Source: Ancylobacter sp. SL191 (GTDB taxonomy: Bacteria > Pseudomonadota > Alphaproteobacteria > Rhizobiales > Xanthobacteraceae). Taken from it: a stretch of DNA of 64,000 nucleotides. The notes under the pieces are model-generated. The model saw nothing but the letters and a program-made list of their open reading frames with translations, did not search any database and was not told the DNA's origin. The translations under genes were made by a program, and so were the position numbers. Each line of letters begins with the position of its first letter. Position 1 is the stretch's first letter. The stretch lies in the NCBI RefSeq assembly GCF_026625645.1, contig NZ_CP113056.1, positions 4,315,001 to 4,379,000 of the forward strand, read 5' to 3'. This document shows, piece by piece, positions 27,445 to 35,056 of this stretch.

Positions 27445-28157
27445 GCACCCGTGCGCCGGGACTGCTCGCCAGCGTCGCTGACCTCAGCGAGATGGACCAG
27501 GCCGCGCGCGGCGGGGCCGATATCGTCGATCTCAAGCAGCCGGCCTATGGGGCGCTCGGCGCGTGGAGTCCGGCATCGCTGGCGGCGGCGGTCATGCTGT
27601 GGAACGGCTGGGGCGAGCGGCGCCCGGCGCTCTCCGCCACCGCCGGCGACCAGCCGATGGTGCCGGCCATTCTGCGGAGCGCGGCGGAAAGCATCGCCGC
27701 CAGCGGCGTGCCCTGGGTCAAGGTCGGGCTGTTCGCCTCCGAACATATGGGCGCCTGCATCGACGCACTGGCCCCGCTCGCCACGCGCTGCCGGCTGATC
27801 GGCGTGCTGTTCGCCGATCAGGATCCCGATTTCGACGTGCTGCCGCGCCTCGGCGCGGCGGGCTTTGCCGGCGCCATGATCGATACCGCCGACAAGCATG
27901 CCGGGCCGCTCACCCGCCATCTCGACCTGCTGACCCTCAGCCAGTTCACCAGCGAGGCGCGGGCGCAGGGGCTGATGACCGGCCTTGCCGGCTCGCTGAC
28001 GCTGGACGACATCCCCGCGCTCGCCGGCGCCGGAGCGGATTATCTCGGCTTTCGCGGCGCGCTCTGCACCGGCGGGCGCACCGGCCGGCTCGACCCCACC
28101 CGCCTCGCCCAGGCCCGCGAGCGCCTGACCACCGCCGCCGGCACGCTGCGGGACTAG
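27441..28157 (+). CDS. mfnB: (5-formylfuran-3-yl)methyl phosphate synthase
   Basis: This 238-residue TIM-barrel enzyme would make the furan ring of methanofuran-type cofactors from two glyceraldehyde-3-phosphate molecules. It has the MfnB signatures: VDLKQPAYGALGAW with the Schiff-base lysine at position 32, VKVGLF, a second lysine in MIDTADKHAGPL, and DYLGFRGALCTGGRTG near the end. It is the last gene of the five-gene operon (ATGA overlap with DUF447) and converges on the autotransporter gene, with 20 bases between stops. Confidence 0.9.
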   Translation: MSTRAPGLLASVADLSEMDQAARGGADIVDLKQPAYGALGAWSPASLAAAVMLWNGWGERRPALSATAGDQPMVPAILRSAAESIAASGVPWVKVGLFASEHMGACIDALAPLATRCRLIGVLFADQDPDFDVLPRLGAAGFAGAMIDTADKHAGPLTRHLDLLTLSQFTSEARAQGLMTGLAGSLTLDDIPALAGAGADYLGFRGALCTGGRTGRLDPTRLAQARERLTTAAGTLRD

Positions 28158-28177
28158 GCGTTCTCAGAACCTCATGC

Positions 28178-31168
28178 TCAGAACCGCACGCTCAGCCGCG
28201 CATTGACGCCGTTCTCGCTGACCCCGTCGCCATACTGGCCGGTATAGGCGATGCCGAGCGTCGCGGTGGCGCTGATCAGCATGTCGAGCCCGGCCTCGAT
28301 CACCGCCGCGTCTTCCGCGATCGGCGCGCCGGTGACGGTGAAGGCGTCGGAGCCGGCAAAGGCCTGCGTCACCGTCGGGTCGATGTCGCCGAAGGCGTGG
28401 CGCCAGCCCAGCGCGCCGCGCAGCGTCGCCGCCGTCGAGCCGAAGGCGATCTCCTTGGCGAGGCGCAGGCCCAGCGTGGTGAAGGTCGTGTCCATGGTCT
28501 GGGAATCGCCCGTCAAGGCCGCCGCGCCGCCCTCTTCCGTGTAGCCGTCCTGATGCAGGCTGACATAAGAGAGGTTGGCGAAGGGCTCGAAGGCGATGCC
28601 GGCGGCGTCGATGCGGTAGCCGAGTTCGCCGAAGGCCTGCACCGTGCCGGCGTCGTAATCCGCAGACAGGCTGTCGGAATAGCCGGTGAAGGCGACCGAG
28701 CGGTTGGTCGAGATGTCCTGCCACGTATAGGCAAGGCCGGTGCGCAGCGCGAGCGGACCCCAGGCGTTGCCGCCATAGACGCCGATGTGCCAGTTGTCGC
28801 TCGAGCCGGACGAGTTGCGGCCCGAGATCGAGAAGTCGGTGTAGCTGTAGCCACCGGCGACGCCGAGCCGCCAGCCGTCACCGACCAGCGTATCCGCGCC
28901 GATCAGGAAGCCGCCGGTGGAATCGGAGACGCCGGCGGCGTTGGAATTGCCGTCCATCTCTCCCCAATTGCCGAAGGCGGTCGACCACAGCGCGAAGCGC
29001 TCCACCGGCGCCAGAGCGGGCGCCGCTTTCATCGGCATGCTCATATCGGCGGCGACCTTCACGGGCGAGGGCGCCGCATAGGCCAGCGCGCCGCTAGAGG
29101 TCTCGACCACATTGACCACCGTGCCAGCCGACGCCCCGACGCCGCCCTGCGCCGCCCGCAGCCGGTCATTCAGCGCGCCGCGAATGAGCGAGGACTGTTC
29201 CATGAACAGGCTCTGGGTCGAGGCATGCACCTCGCCGGAGAGCTGGTCATAGGCCCATTGCGCCTCGCTGGCCGAGGTGAGGAACAGGAGCGAATTGTAC
29301 AGCGCCAGCGAGGCCCCCGTCTGCGGCAGCGTGCCCAGCGCCGCCGAGGTGGCGATCTGGTTCGGGGTCACCGCGACGCTGGTGAAAGTCTCCTGCGGGA
29401 TGCTGAGCACGACGGAAAGCGCCACCGCCGTGGAATCCTCCTCCACATTCAGGAAGATCGAGGATGACGTCACCTGGCTGAAGGAGCCGGTGACGCCGCC
29501 CGCCGCTTCCAGAATGGTGTAGGTGACGCCCGAGGCGTAGCTCACCAGCGGGTCGAGCGCGACGAGGTTCAGCGTTGCGCCATTGACGGTGATGCGCCCG
29601 GTCGTGCTGATGCCGTCGCTATTGCCGGCATTGTCGAGCTCCACCGTGTAGATCGAGCCAGGTTCAAAGGTGATGTCGCCATTGATGGTGAGCGTGCCGA
29701 TGGAGTTGCCCGGCGCCAGCGCGCCGCCGGCCAGCACCGTGACCGCGCCCGTGGTGCCGCTGCCGCCGAGCGTGCCGCCCTCCGCGACGGTGATGGTGCC
29801 GCCGAGCGTGCCGTTCACCGACAGAAGGCCCTCACTCACCGTAGTGAGGCCGGTGAAGTCGGAATTGTCGCCGGTGAGTTCCAACTCGCCGGCCCCGGCC
29901 TTCACCAGCGTGCCGGTGCCGGAGATCGCGTAGCCGAAGCTGACCTCGTCCGCCCGGTTGAAGGCCAGCGTCGCCCCGCTCGCCACCAAGATGTCGGTGG
30001 CCAGACTCCCCGAGGTGCCGCCATCGCCGATCTGCAGCGTGCCAGCGGTGACGCTGGCGCCGCCGGTGAAGGTGCTGGCGCCGGTGAGGATCAGCGTGCC
30101 CGTGCCCGCCTGCACCAGTGCGCCCGTGCCGGAGATGACGCCGGCATAGGTCACCTCATCCGAGCGGTTGAAGGCCAGCGTGCCATTATCGGTGATGTCG
30201 CCAAGCACCGAGCCGCTGGTGCCGCCATTGCCGAGCTGCAGCGTCGCGCCGTCATTGATCGTCGTGCCGCCGGTGTAGAGCTGGTCGAGCGCGAACAGGA
30301 TCGTCCCGTTGCCCTCCCCGGGATCGGCCGAGTTGGTGATGATGACGCTGCCGGGGGTAGTTGCGTCCGCGTCGTACAGGACGGCGGGGATCTCGAGCGA
30401 GCCTTCGCCCGCTATCGCATTGCCGTTGATGGCGTAATCAAAAGTGAACCCCTGAGCGATGGGCTGTTCGCTGAGGATGACAAGGGCGGTCTCCTTGCCG
30501 GTGATGACGACATCGCTGAACCGAACCGCGAAGCTCGTGCTGACAGCCCCCAACGACTCGGCGCTAGGCGCGGCCAGAACCCCCGATATCGTCGAGGTTA
30601 TCTCTGCGCCGTCCGCGGTCGTTCCGTACAGGGTGGTGCTGAATTTCACCGAGTTGTCGGTCGTCGTGATCTTCAAGACGCCGATCTTGTCCACCTCGTA
30701 GGTGGCGAACCCCGCGACACCATCGACAAGAGAGGGGAGCACGAAGCTGTAGGCGAGAGGCGATACGCCGGTGTGACTCGTATCCTCAGCAATCTGGTTG
30801 CCGGGGATTATAGCACCGAACCAGCTCAGCTGCCCCGTGAGCGTCGTCGACGTCGGCAGAGTGAAGGTCTGATCCTTGAAGATGGCATAGTCGTTCAGCG
30901 TGGTGAAGCCGCCCTGTGAAACCGAATTCACCGCGACGGCGCCGCGCGTCACCGCGCCGAACGACACGACCGACGCCTCGGCGTGGACCCTTTCTGGGAG
31001 CAGAAGGGCGCTCGCCATCAGGCTGAGCGCGGCTAGCTCGCCCAGCCGGCGCGCCGATGTGGACCGCAGGGCCGATGCGCGGTGCCGCGCCACGATCCGG
31101 GACGGGAGCGAGGGCATTGCCGCGCGCAGCGGTGCCCGCCCGTTCAGAACCAAATGCATCATGCGCAT
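28178..31168 (-). CDS. Autotransporter with passenger repeats and outer-membrane beta-barrel
   Basis: This 996-residue type V secretion protein has an extended N-terminal signal region (hydrophobic ELAALSLMASALLLP, cleavage after VHA near residue 65). Its passenger contains autotransporter-associated beta-strand repeats, such as GTGTLILTGASTFTGGASV and GTLVKAGAGELELTGDNS. From about residue 700 a barrel domain of some 290 residues (FALWSTAFGNWGEMDGN onward) ends in LSVRF, the usual terminal aromatic. The passenger probably folds as a beta-helix adhesin; ligand unknown. I start at the ATG at 31168, preceded by GGGGGG, rather than a TTG 33 bases upstream. It interrupts the C1 region. Confidence 0.9.
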   Translation of the reverse strand: MRMMHLVLNGRAPLRAAMPSLPSRIVARHRASALRSTSARRLGELAALSLMASALLLPERVHAEASVVSFGAVTRGAVAVNSVSQGGFTTLNDYAIFKDQTFTLPTSTTLTGQLSWFGAIIPGNQIAEDTSHTGVSPLAYSFVLPSLVDGVAGFATYEVDKIGVLKITTTDNSVKFSTTLYGTTADGAEITSTISGVLAAPSAESLGAVSTSFAVRFSDVVITGKETALVILSEQPIAQGFTFDYAINGNAIAGEGSLEIPAVLYDADATTPGSVIITNSADPGEGNGTILFALDQLYTGGTTINDGATLQLGNGGTSGSVLGDITDNGTLAFNRSDEVTYAGVISGTGALVQAGTGTLILTGASTFTGGASVTAGTLQIGDGGTSGSLATDILVASGATLAFNRADEVSFGYAISGTGTLVKAGAGELELTGDNSDFTGLTTVSEGLLSVNGTLGGTITVAEGGTLGGSGTTGAVTVLAGGALAPGNSIGTLTINGDITFEPGSIYTVELDNAGNSDGISTTGRITVNGATLNLVALDPLVSYASGVTYTILEAAGGVTGSFSQVTSSSIFLNVEEDSTAVALSVVLSIPQETFTSVAVTPNQIATSAALGTLPQTGASLALYNSLLFLTSASEAQWAYDQLSGEVHASTQSLFMEQSSLIRGALNDRLRAAQGGVGASAGTVVNVVETSSGALAYAAPSPVKVAADMSMPMKAAPALAPVERFALWSTAFGNWGEMDGNSNAAGVSDSTGGFLIGADTLVGDGWRLGVAGGYSYTDFSISGRNSSGSSDNWHIGVYGGNAWGPLALRTGLAYTWQDISTNRSVAFTGYSDSLSADYDAGTVQAFGELGYRIDAAGIAFEPFANLSYVSLHQDGYTEEGGAAALTGDSQTMDTTFTTLGLRLAKEIAFGSTAATLRGALGWRHAFGDIDPTVTQAFAGSDAFTVTGAPIAEDAAVIEAGLDMLISATATLGIAYTGQYGDGVSENGVNARLSVRF

Positions 31169-31618
31169 GTGCCCCCCAGCACCTACGTTTCGCGAGAACA
31201 ACAGCTATGAGCGAGGTGTGTGCGGCATTCGCGCTGCGGCTCCGGGACACGGAAGCTGACACCGGGAGGTATTATAAGGCACCTTCGCCGCCATAACGAC
31301 TCACTCGCGATGACATCGTGTTTCTTGCCGAGAAAAAAATCGGCGGGTTGCACGCGCGCCACAGCCCCTGCGCGCCCTCCTCGCGGCGCTCAGCGGCTCC
31401 GCCGCACCCGCCCGCGCTTGACTTCCCGCCCACGCGGGTCCATCTGCCCCGCGCCGCCCGTCACGGCGGCGCAATCGGAACCCCTTACCCATGCCCAGCG
31501 ACAGTCCCAGTCGATTGTCCGGCCGCCGGCGGCCGGCGCTCTGAGCCGACCGCGGCCCTGAGGGGCATCGGCTCTCTGCGTCCGCCTCCGGTGACCGGAC
31601 GTCGGAAAGAGAGCCAAG
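31169..31618. other. Divergent 450-base intergenic region, autotransporter / mgtE
   Basis: No credible gene. On the minus strand a perfect TATAAT occurs at plus 31271-31276, about 100 bases before the autotransporter start, but with a poor -35. On the plus strand TTGACT (31418-31423) is a possible -35 for mgtE without a good -10. There is an 18-base perfect palindrome CCGGCCGCCGGCGGCCGG at 31519-31536, a small A-rich-loop hairpin GCCGA/TCGGC at 31327-31344, and a large hairpin next to the mgtE start, listed separately. I do not see the conserved words of the M-box magnesium riboswitch. Confidence 0.6.
31570..31615 (+). promoter_or_regulatory. Leader hairpin covering the mgtE ribosome-binding site
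   Basis: Outer stem GGCTCTCT (31570-31577) pairs perfectly with AGAGAGCC (31608-31615), and inner stem CGTCCG (31579-31584) with CGGACG (31596-31601). The mgtE ATG is at 31619, so the purine-rich stretch GGAAAGAGAG that would bind the ribosome is partly inside the stem. Folding would hinder translation, and unfolding would allow it. Pairing is seen; regulation is inferred. Confidence 0.6.
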
Positions 31619-33022
31619 ATGGACGATACCCGTACCCCGGCGGATGACCGCCGCGACGATGCCCGCCGCGATGATGAGTTCGTGGACGCCGCCGCCCTCG
31701 CTGCCGAGCTCGCCGAGGAGCACCCCGCCGACATCGCCGAGGCGCTGGACGAGGAAGAACGTCACACCGCCTCCGCCGTGCTGGCGAGCCTGCCGCGCGA
31801 GAAACAGGTCGAGATCCTCGACCTGCCGGATTTCGACCTCTCCAGCGAGCTGATCGAGGCGCTGCCGGTCGAGGAGGCGGTGCGCCTGCTCACCGACATG
31901 TCTGCCGACCGCGCCGCCGACCTCTTCCGCTGGATGGAGGAGCCGGGGCGCTCGCATCTGTTCGCCCATCTGCCCGCCGAGACGCAGGCCGAGCTGACCC
32001 GGCTGCTCGCCTATCCCGAGCACAGCGCCGGCGGGCTGATGACCACCGAATTCGTCACCGTGCCGGCCGACTGGACGGTGGGGCGCACGCTGGCCCATCT
32101 GCGCGAGATCGAGCGCACGCGCGAAACCATCTACGCCATCTATGTGCTCGATCCCGACAGCCAGGCCTTGCTCAAGGCGGTGACGCTGCGCCGCCTCATC
32201 ACCGGCGCGCCGGACGACCCGATCCTCTCGGTCGCCCCGCGCCATGACCCGATCACCACCTCCCCGCTGACCGATCGCGAGGAAGTGGCCAAGCTGATCT
32301 CGAAATACGATCTGCTCGCCGTGCCGGTGGTGGACGACAACGACCATGTGCTGGGGATCGTCACCGTCGACGACATGATCGACGCGATCATCGAGGAGAA
32401 CACCGAGGACGTGCAGAAATTCGGCGGCATGGAGGCGCTGGACGAGCCCTATATGGAGATGGGGTTCCTGGCGATGCTGAAGAAGCGTGCCGGCTGGCTC
32501 TCCATCCTGTTCCTCGGCGAGATGCTGACCGCCAACGCCATGCAGCATTTCGAGGACGAGCTGGAGCGCGCCATCGTGCTCACGCTGTTCATCCCGCTCA
32601 TCATGAGCTCGGGCGGCAATTCCGGCTCGCAGGCGACCTCGCTGATCATCCGCGCGCTGGCGCTGGGGGAGATCAAGGTGAAGGACTGGTGGCGCGTCGC
32701 CCTGCGCGAGCTGCCCTCCGGCCTCGTGCTCGGCGCGATCCTCGCCACGCTCGGCATGACCCGCATCGCCATCTGGCAGCTCGCGGGCTTCCATGATTAT
32801 GGCGAGCACTGGGTGCTGGTGGCGGCGACGGTCGGCGCGGCGCTGGTGGCGATCGTCACCTTCGGCTCGCTGACCGGTTCGATGCTGCCCTTCGTCCTGC
32901 GCCGCCTCGGCTTCGACCCGGCAAGCGCCTCCGCGCCCTTCGTGGCGACCTTCGTCGATGTGACCGGGCTGGTGATCTACTTCACCGTCGCCCTGGTCAT
33001 CCTGCACGGAACGTTGCTCTAG
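31619..33022 (+). CDS. mgtE: Magnesium transporter MgtE
   Basis: The 467-residue protein has the full MgtE order. An acidic N-terminal helical domain (about 20-140; EEHPADIAEALDEEE, LPREKQVEIL) is followed by two CBS domains (about 145-265) and then five membrane helices from about residue 285. The pore-lining SSGGNSGSQATSLIIRALALGEI segment starts near residue 327, of which GGNSGSQ is the hallmark. It forms a dimeric Mg2+ channel that closes when cytosolic Mg2+ binds the N and CBS domains. An RNA hairpin at the start suggests added translational control. It converges on fhcC. Confidence 0.93.
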   Translation: MDDTRTPADDRRDDARRDDEFVDAAALAAELAEEHPADIAEALDEEERHTASAVLASLPREKQVEILDLPDFDLSSELIEALPVEEAVRLLTDMSADRAADLFRWMEEPGRSHLFAHLPAETQAELTRLLAYPEHSAGGLMTTEFVTVPADWTVGRTLAHLREIERTRETIYAIYVLDPDSQALLKAVTLRRLITGAPDDPILSVAPRHDPITTSPLTDREEVAKLISKYDLLAVPVVDDNDHVLGIVTVDDMIDAIIEENTEDVQKFGGMEALDEPYMEMGFLAMLKKRAGWLSILFLGEMLTANAMQHFEDELERAIVLTLFIPLIMSSGGNSGSQATSLIIRALALGEIKVKDWWRVALRELPSGLVLGAILATLGMTRIAIWQLAGFHDYGEHWVLVAATVGAALVAIVTFGSLTGSMLPFVLRRLGFDPASASAPFVATFVDVTGLVIYFTVALVILHGTLL

Positions 33023-33066
33023 AAAGAACAACGTCGAGCCGGGATCGTCAGCCGTCTTGGCACGCG

Positions 33067-33097
33067 ATCCCGGATCGGCCTTCGGGCCGTCCGGGAT
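33067..33097. terminator. UUCG-loop hairpin in the mgtE-fhcC convergent gap (repeat-family copy)
   Basis: ATCCCGGATCGGCC (33067-33080), tetraloop TTCG, then GGCCGTCCGGGAT (33085-33097): 13 pairs with one bulged T. It lies between convergent stops at 33022 and 33110 and has no T-run, so it would work, if at all, as a two-way hairpin or RNA end protector. The words match the other dispersed intergenic elements in the window. Confidence 0.55.
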
Positions 33098-33109
33098 GAC
33101 GATAGGCGG

Positions 33110-33907
33110 CTAGACCACCAGGACCTCGCCCTGCCCGCCCATCAGCGTGTCGCCGACGAGGCGGCGCGCCTGGGTGACATCCTTGAGCACGCCCGCAAGG
33201 TCCGGCACGCGCCGGGCCAGCAGGCGCAGCGCGACGAGGTCGTGCGTGCCGGTGTCGGCAAAGCCGGCCGGCAGGTCCGGCAGCGCGCCCACCAGCAGCG
33301 TGCCGCGCTTCATACCGCGCCCGGCGCGCGCGCCGACCGATCCGGCGACGCTGACCGTGCCGGCGATCATGCCGGTGGCCAGCCCCTCGCCGGCATCGCC
33401 GCCGATGAGGATCAGCCCGCCGCGCTGACGGGCCCCCGCGCGCGGCCCCACGGAGCCGGCGATCTTCAACACGCCGTCCGACATGCCACGCCGCGAGCCG
33501 GAGGAGGCGCTGCCGGCATAAGCCCCGGCATTGCCGGCCAGCTCGATCCGCCCGCCGGACATTTCCGCGCCGAGAAAGTCCCCGGCCTCGCCGGAGATAC
33601 GCAGCATGCCGCCGGACATGCCGAAACCGGCCCAGGCGCCGACGCGGCCGTCGACGATCAGTTCGCCCCCGCTCATGCCGGCGCCGACGCCGTCGAGGCG
33701 CTCATCGCCGATCTCGATCAGCAGCACGCCCTCGGGCGCACCCTCGATGAAGAACAGCTCGCCCATCGGCACGGCCTTCGCGCCATAGGGGATCGAATGG
33801 TGCTCCAGCTCGCGCAGCGAGGTGGCGCAGGCCAGCGCCGGCGTCAGCCCCGACAGGTCCACCCGCACCTCGAAGGCCGCGCGCGGCTTCAATGATACGC
33901 CGCTCAT
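33110..33907 (-). CDS. fhcC: Formyltransferase/hydrolase complex subunit C
   Basis: This 265-residue protein is related to formylmethanofuran dehydrogenase subunit C. It is dominated by short Gly-rich beta-helix repeats (GAGMSGGELIVDGRVG, GAEMSGGRIELAGNAG, RAGRGMKRGTLLVG), the fold shared with the C-terminal domain of glutamate synthase. It is structural in the Fhc complex, which hydrolyses formyl-methanofuran to formate. It is the last gene of the pcd-fhcB-A-D-C operon and overlaps fhcD by 4 bases. Confidence 0.92.
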   Translation of the reverse strand: MSGVSLKPRAAFEVRVDLSGLTPALACATSLRELEHHSIPYGAKAVPMGELFFIEGAPEGVLLIEIGDERLDGVGAGMSGGELIVDGRVGAWAGFGMSGGMLRISGEAGDFLGAEMSGGRIELAGNAGAYAGSASSGSRRGMSDGVLKIAGSVGPRAGARQRGGLILIGGDAGEGLATGMIAGTVSVAGSVGARAGRGMKRGTLLVGALPDLPAGFADTGTHDLVALRLLARRVPDLAGVLKDVTQARRLVGDTLMGGQGEVLVV

Positions 33908-34830
33908 GCCACGCCTCCCGCGCTGCCCGCTCCCGCGCTCATGATCTCGCGCAGCTTGAAGTGGAACGGCCCGAGATTGCCGCCATAATTGCCGGCGTCG
34001 ACCGCCAGCACGCCGCCCTCGGCGCCGACCGCGCAGACCGCCTCGATGCCGACGCGCGTCGCTTCCGCCACCGCCTCGAAGCTCACCCCGTCAATGACGA
34101 TCTCCATCACCGAGCCGACCTCCGGGGGAAGCTGGCTCGGCACGGCGCCGCGCAGCGTCGGGCAATAGGCATCGTTGGTCGAGGCGAACATGCCCTTATA
34201 TTTCGAGCCGACCTTGGAGCCCGAGCGCACCACCCCGCCCGGGAAGGGCAGGATGATGCCGGGCACCGTCCCCATCGCCGCCACCGCCTGCTCGGCGGCG
34301 TGCAGCGCCTGCCCGCGCGAGCGGGCGAGGATGAGGAAATTGCCGCCGCCGACGCCTTCCACGGAGCCCGTATCCTCGTCGCAGACGAACTCGCCCTCCA
34401 TCACCGGCACGCGCCAGAAGCGCTTGCCCGCAAGCTTCTTGGAGATCTGGTGGCCGTCGCCGAAATAGCGGATCGTCTTGGCCAGCGGCACGCGCTTGCC
34501 GCCCTCGACGCCGGCATAGCAGGCGGTCGTCGGGCAGGTCAGCACGCACTGGCCGAGGCGCAGCGGCACGACCTTCTTCAGCGAGCCGAAATCCATCGCG
34601 AAGATGAGGAGCGCCACGCCCGGCCGCCCGTCCGGCGTCTCCTCGGGCGCCAGCACGCGCTCGATCCCGGCCTCGCAGCCGCAGCCGATGACCGAGGTGG
34701 CAAAGCCGGTGGTGACTCGCCCGGCCGTCAGAGCCCAGTCCGGCGTGTCGGCGGTGACGATGAGCCGCGTGCCCACCATCGGAAAGGCCTCCGCGAAGGT
34801 ATCGCGGATCTCGACGCCATTGAGGATCAT
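33904..34830 (-). CDS. fhcD: Formylmethanofuran:H4MPT formyltransferase (Fhc subunit D)
   Basis: This 308-residue protein closely follows archaeal Ftr: it begins MILNGVEIRDTFAEAFPM and shows TGFATSVIGCGCEAGIE, GEFVCDEDTG, GGGNFLILA and GIILPFPGGVVRSGSKVGSK. It transfers the formyl group from formyl-H4MPT to the methanofuran-type carrier before hydrolysis by FhcABC. The start at 34830 fits the family N-terminus; the frame continues upstream through a repeat-filled spacer and is not coding there. It has a 4-base overlap with fhcC. Confidence 0.94.
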   Translation of the reverse strand: MILNGVEIRDTFAEAFPMVGTRLIVTADTPDWALTAGRVTTGFATSVIGCGCEAGIERVLAPEETPDGRPGVALLIFAMDFGSLKKVVPLRLGQCVLTCPTTACYAGVEGGKRVPLAKTIRYFGDGHQISKKLAGKRFWRVPVMEGEFVCDEDTGSVEGVGGGNFLILARSRGQALHAAEQAVAAMGTVPGIILPFPGGVVRSGSKVGSKYKGMFASTNDAYCPTLRGAVPSQLPPEVGSVMEIVIDGVSFEAVAEATRVGIEAVCAVGAEGGVLAVDAGNYGGNLGPFHFKLREIMSAGAGSAGGVA

Positions 34831-34852
34831 CGCGCGCCCTCCCGAAAAGCTC

Positions 34853-34873
34853 CCTCTCCCCGACGGGGAGAGG
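34853..34873. repeat. Short CCTCTCCCC/GGGGAGAGG hairpin between fhcA and fhcD
   Basis: Perfect 9-base arms (34853-34861 and 34865-34873) around GAC. This motif is very common between genes in Rhizobiales. It falls 23 bases upstream of the fhcD start, within the message, so it could affect fhcD translation or mRNA processing. Confidence 0.65.
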
Positions 34874-34919
34874 TGAAGAGGGGCTGCGTGTCTCCAGCCA
34901 GGATCATCGCTCCGTACAC

Positions 34920-35016
34920 CGTCATCCCCGGACTTGATCCGGGGATCCACGTCTTGGCCGCCGCGGGGCGCACCGGAGAAAGGCGTGGATGGCCGGGCCA
35001 AGCCCGGCCATGACGG
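34920..35016. repeat. Paired palindromic element inside the fhc operon
   Basis: Left arm 34920-34951 (cgtcatccccggac...gatccacg) and right arm 34984-35016 (cgtggatggccggg...catgacgg) are imperfect inverted repeats of each other, and each arm is also a hairpin. This is a typical mobile-looking intergenic palindrome of alphaproteobacteria. It sits in the 226-base fhcA-fhcD spacer of an otherwise tight operon. Confidence 0.7.
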
Positions 35017-35056
35017 CCAGCAGGCTGCGAGGATTGCACCAAACGGATCGGTTTCA

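Noticed and set aside
27563..29467. Long plus-strand open frame (about 634 codons) running across mfnB and the autotransporter
   Set aside because: It lies in another frame of mfnB and antisense to the autotransporter. Its product is Arg/Ala/Gly-rich with no domain, as expected for a GC-rich shadow frame.
28178..31168. Autotransporter region as a mobile element
   Set aside because: No transposase, integrase, terminal repeats or target duplications are visible around the gene; only its position suggests insertion.
31202..31618. M-box (ykoK) magnesium riboswitch before mgtE
   Set aside because: The conserved words of that riboswitch were not found on reading the leader; only a simple hairpin is supported.
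31318..31647. Open frame of about 109 codons in the mgtE leader
   Set aside because: The product is a Pro/Arg/His-rich string without family features and overlaps the mgtE start and hairpin; treated as non-coding.
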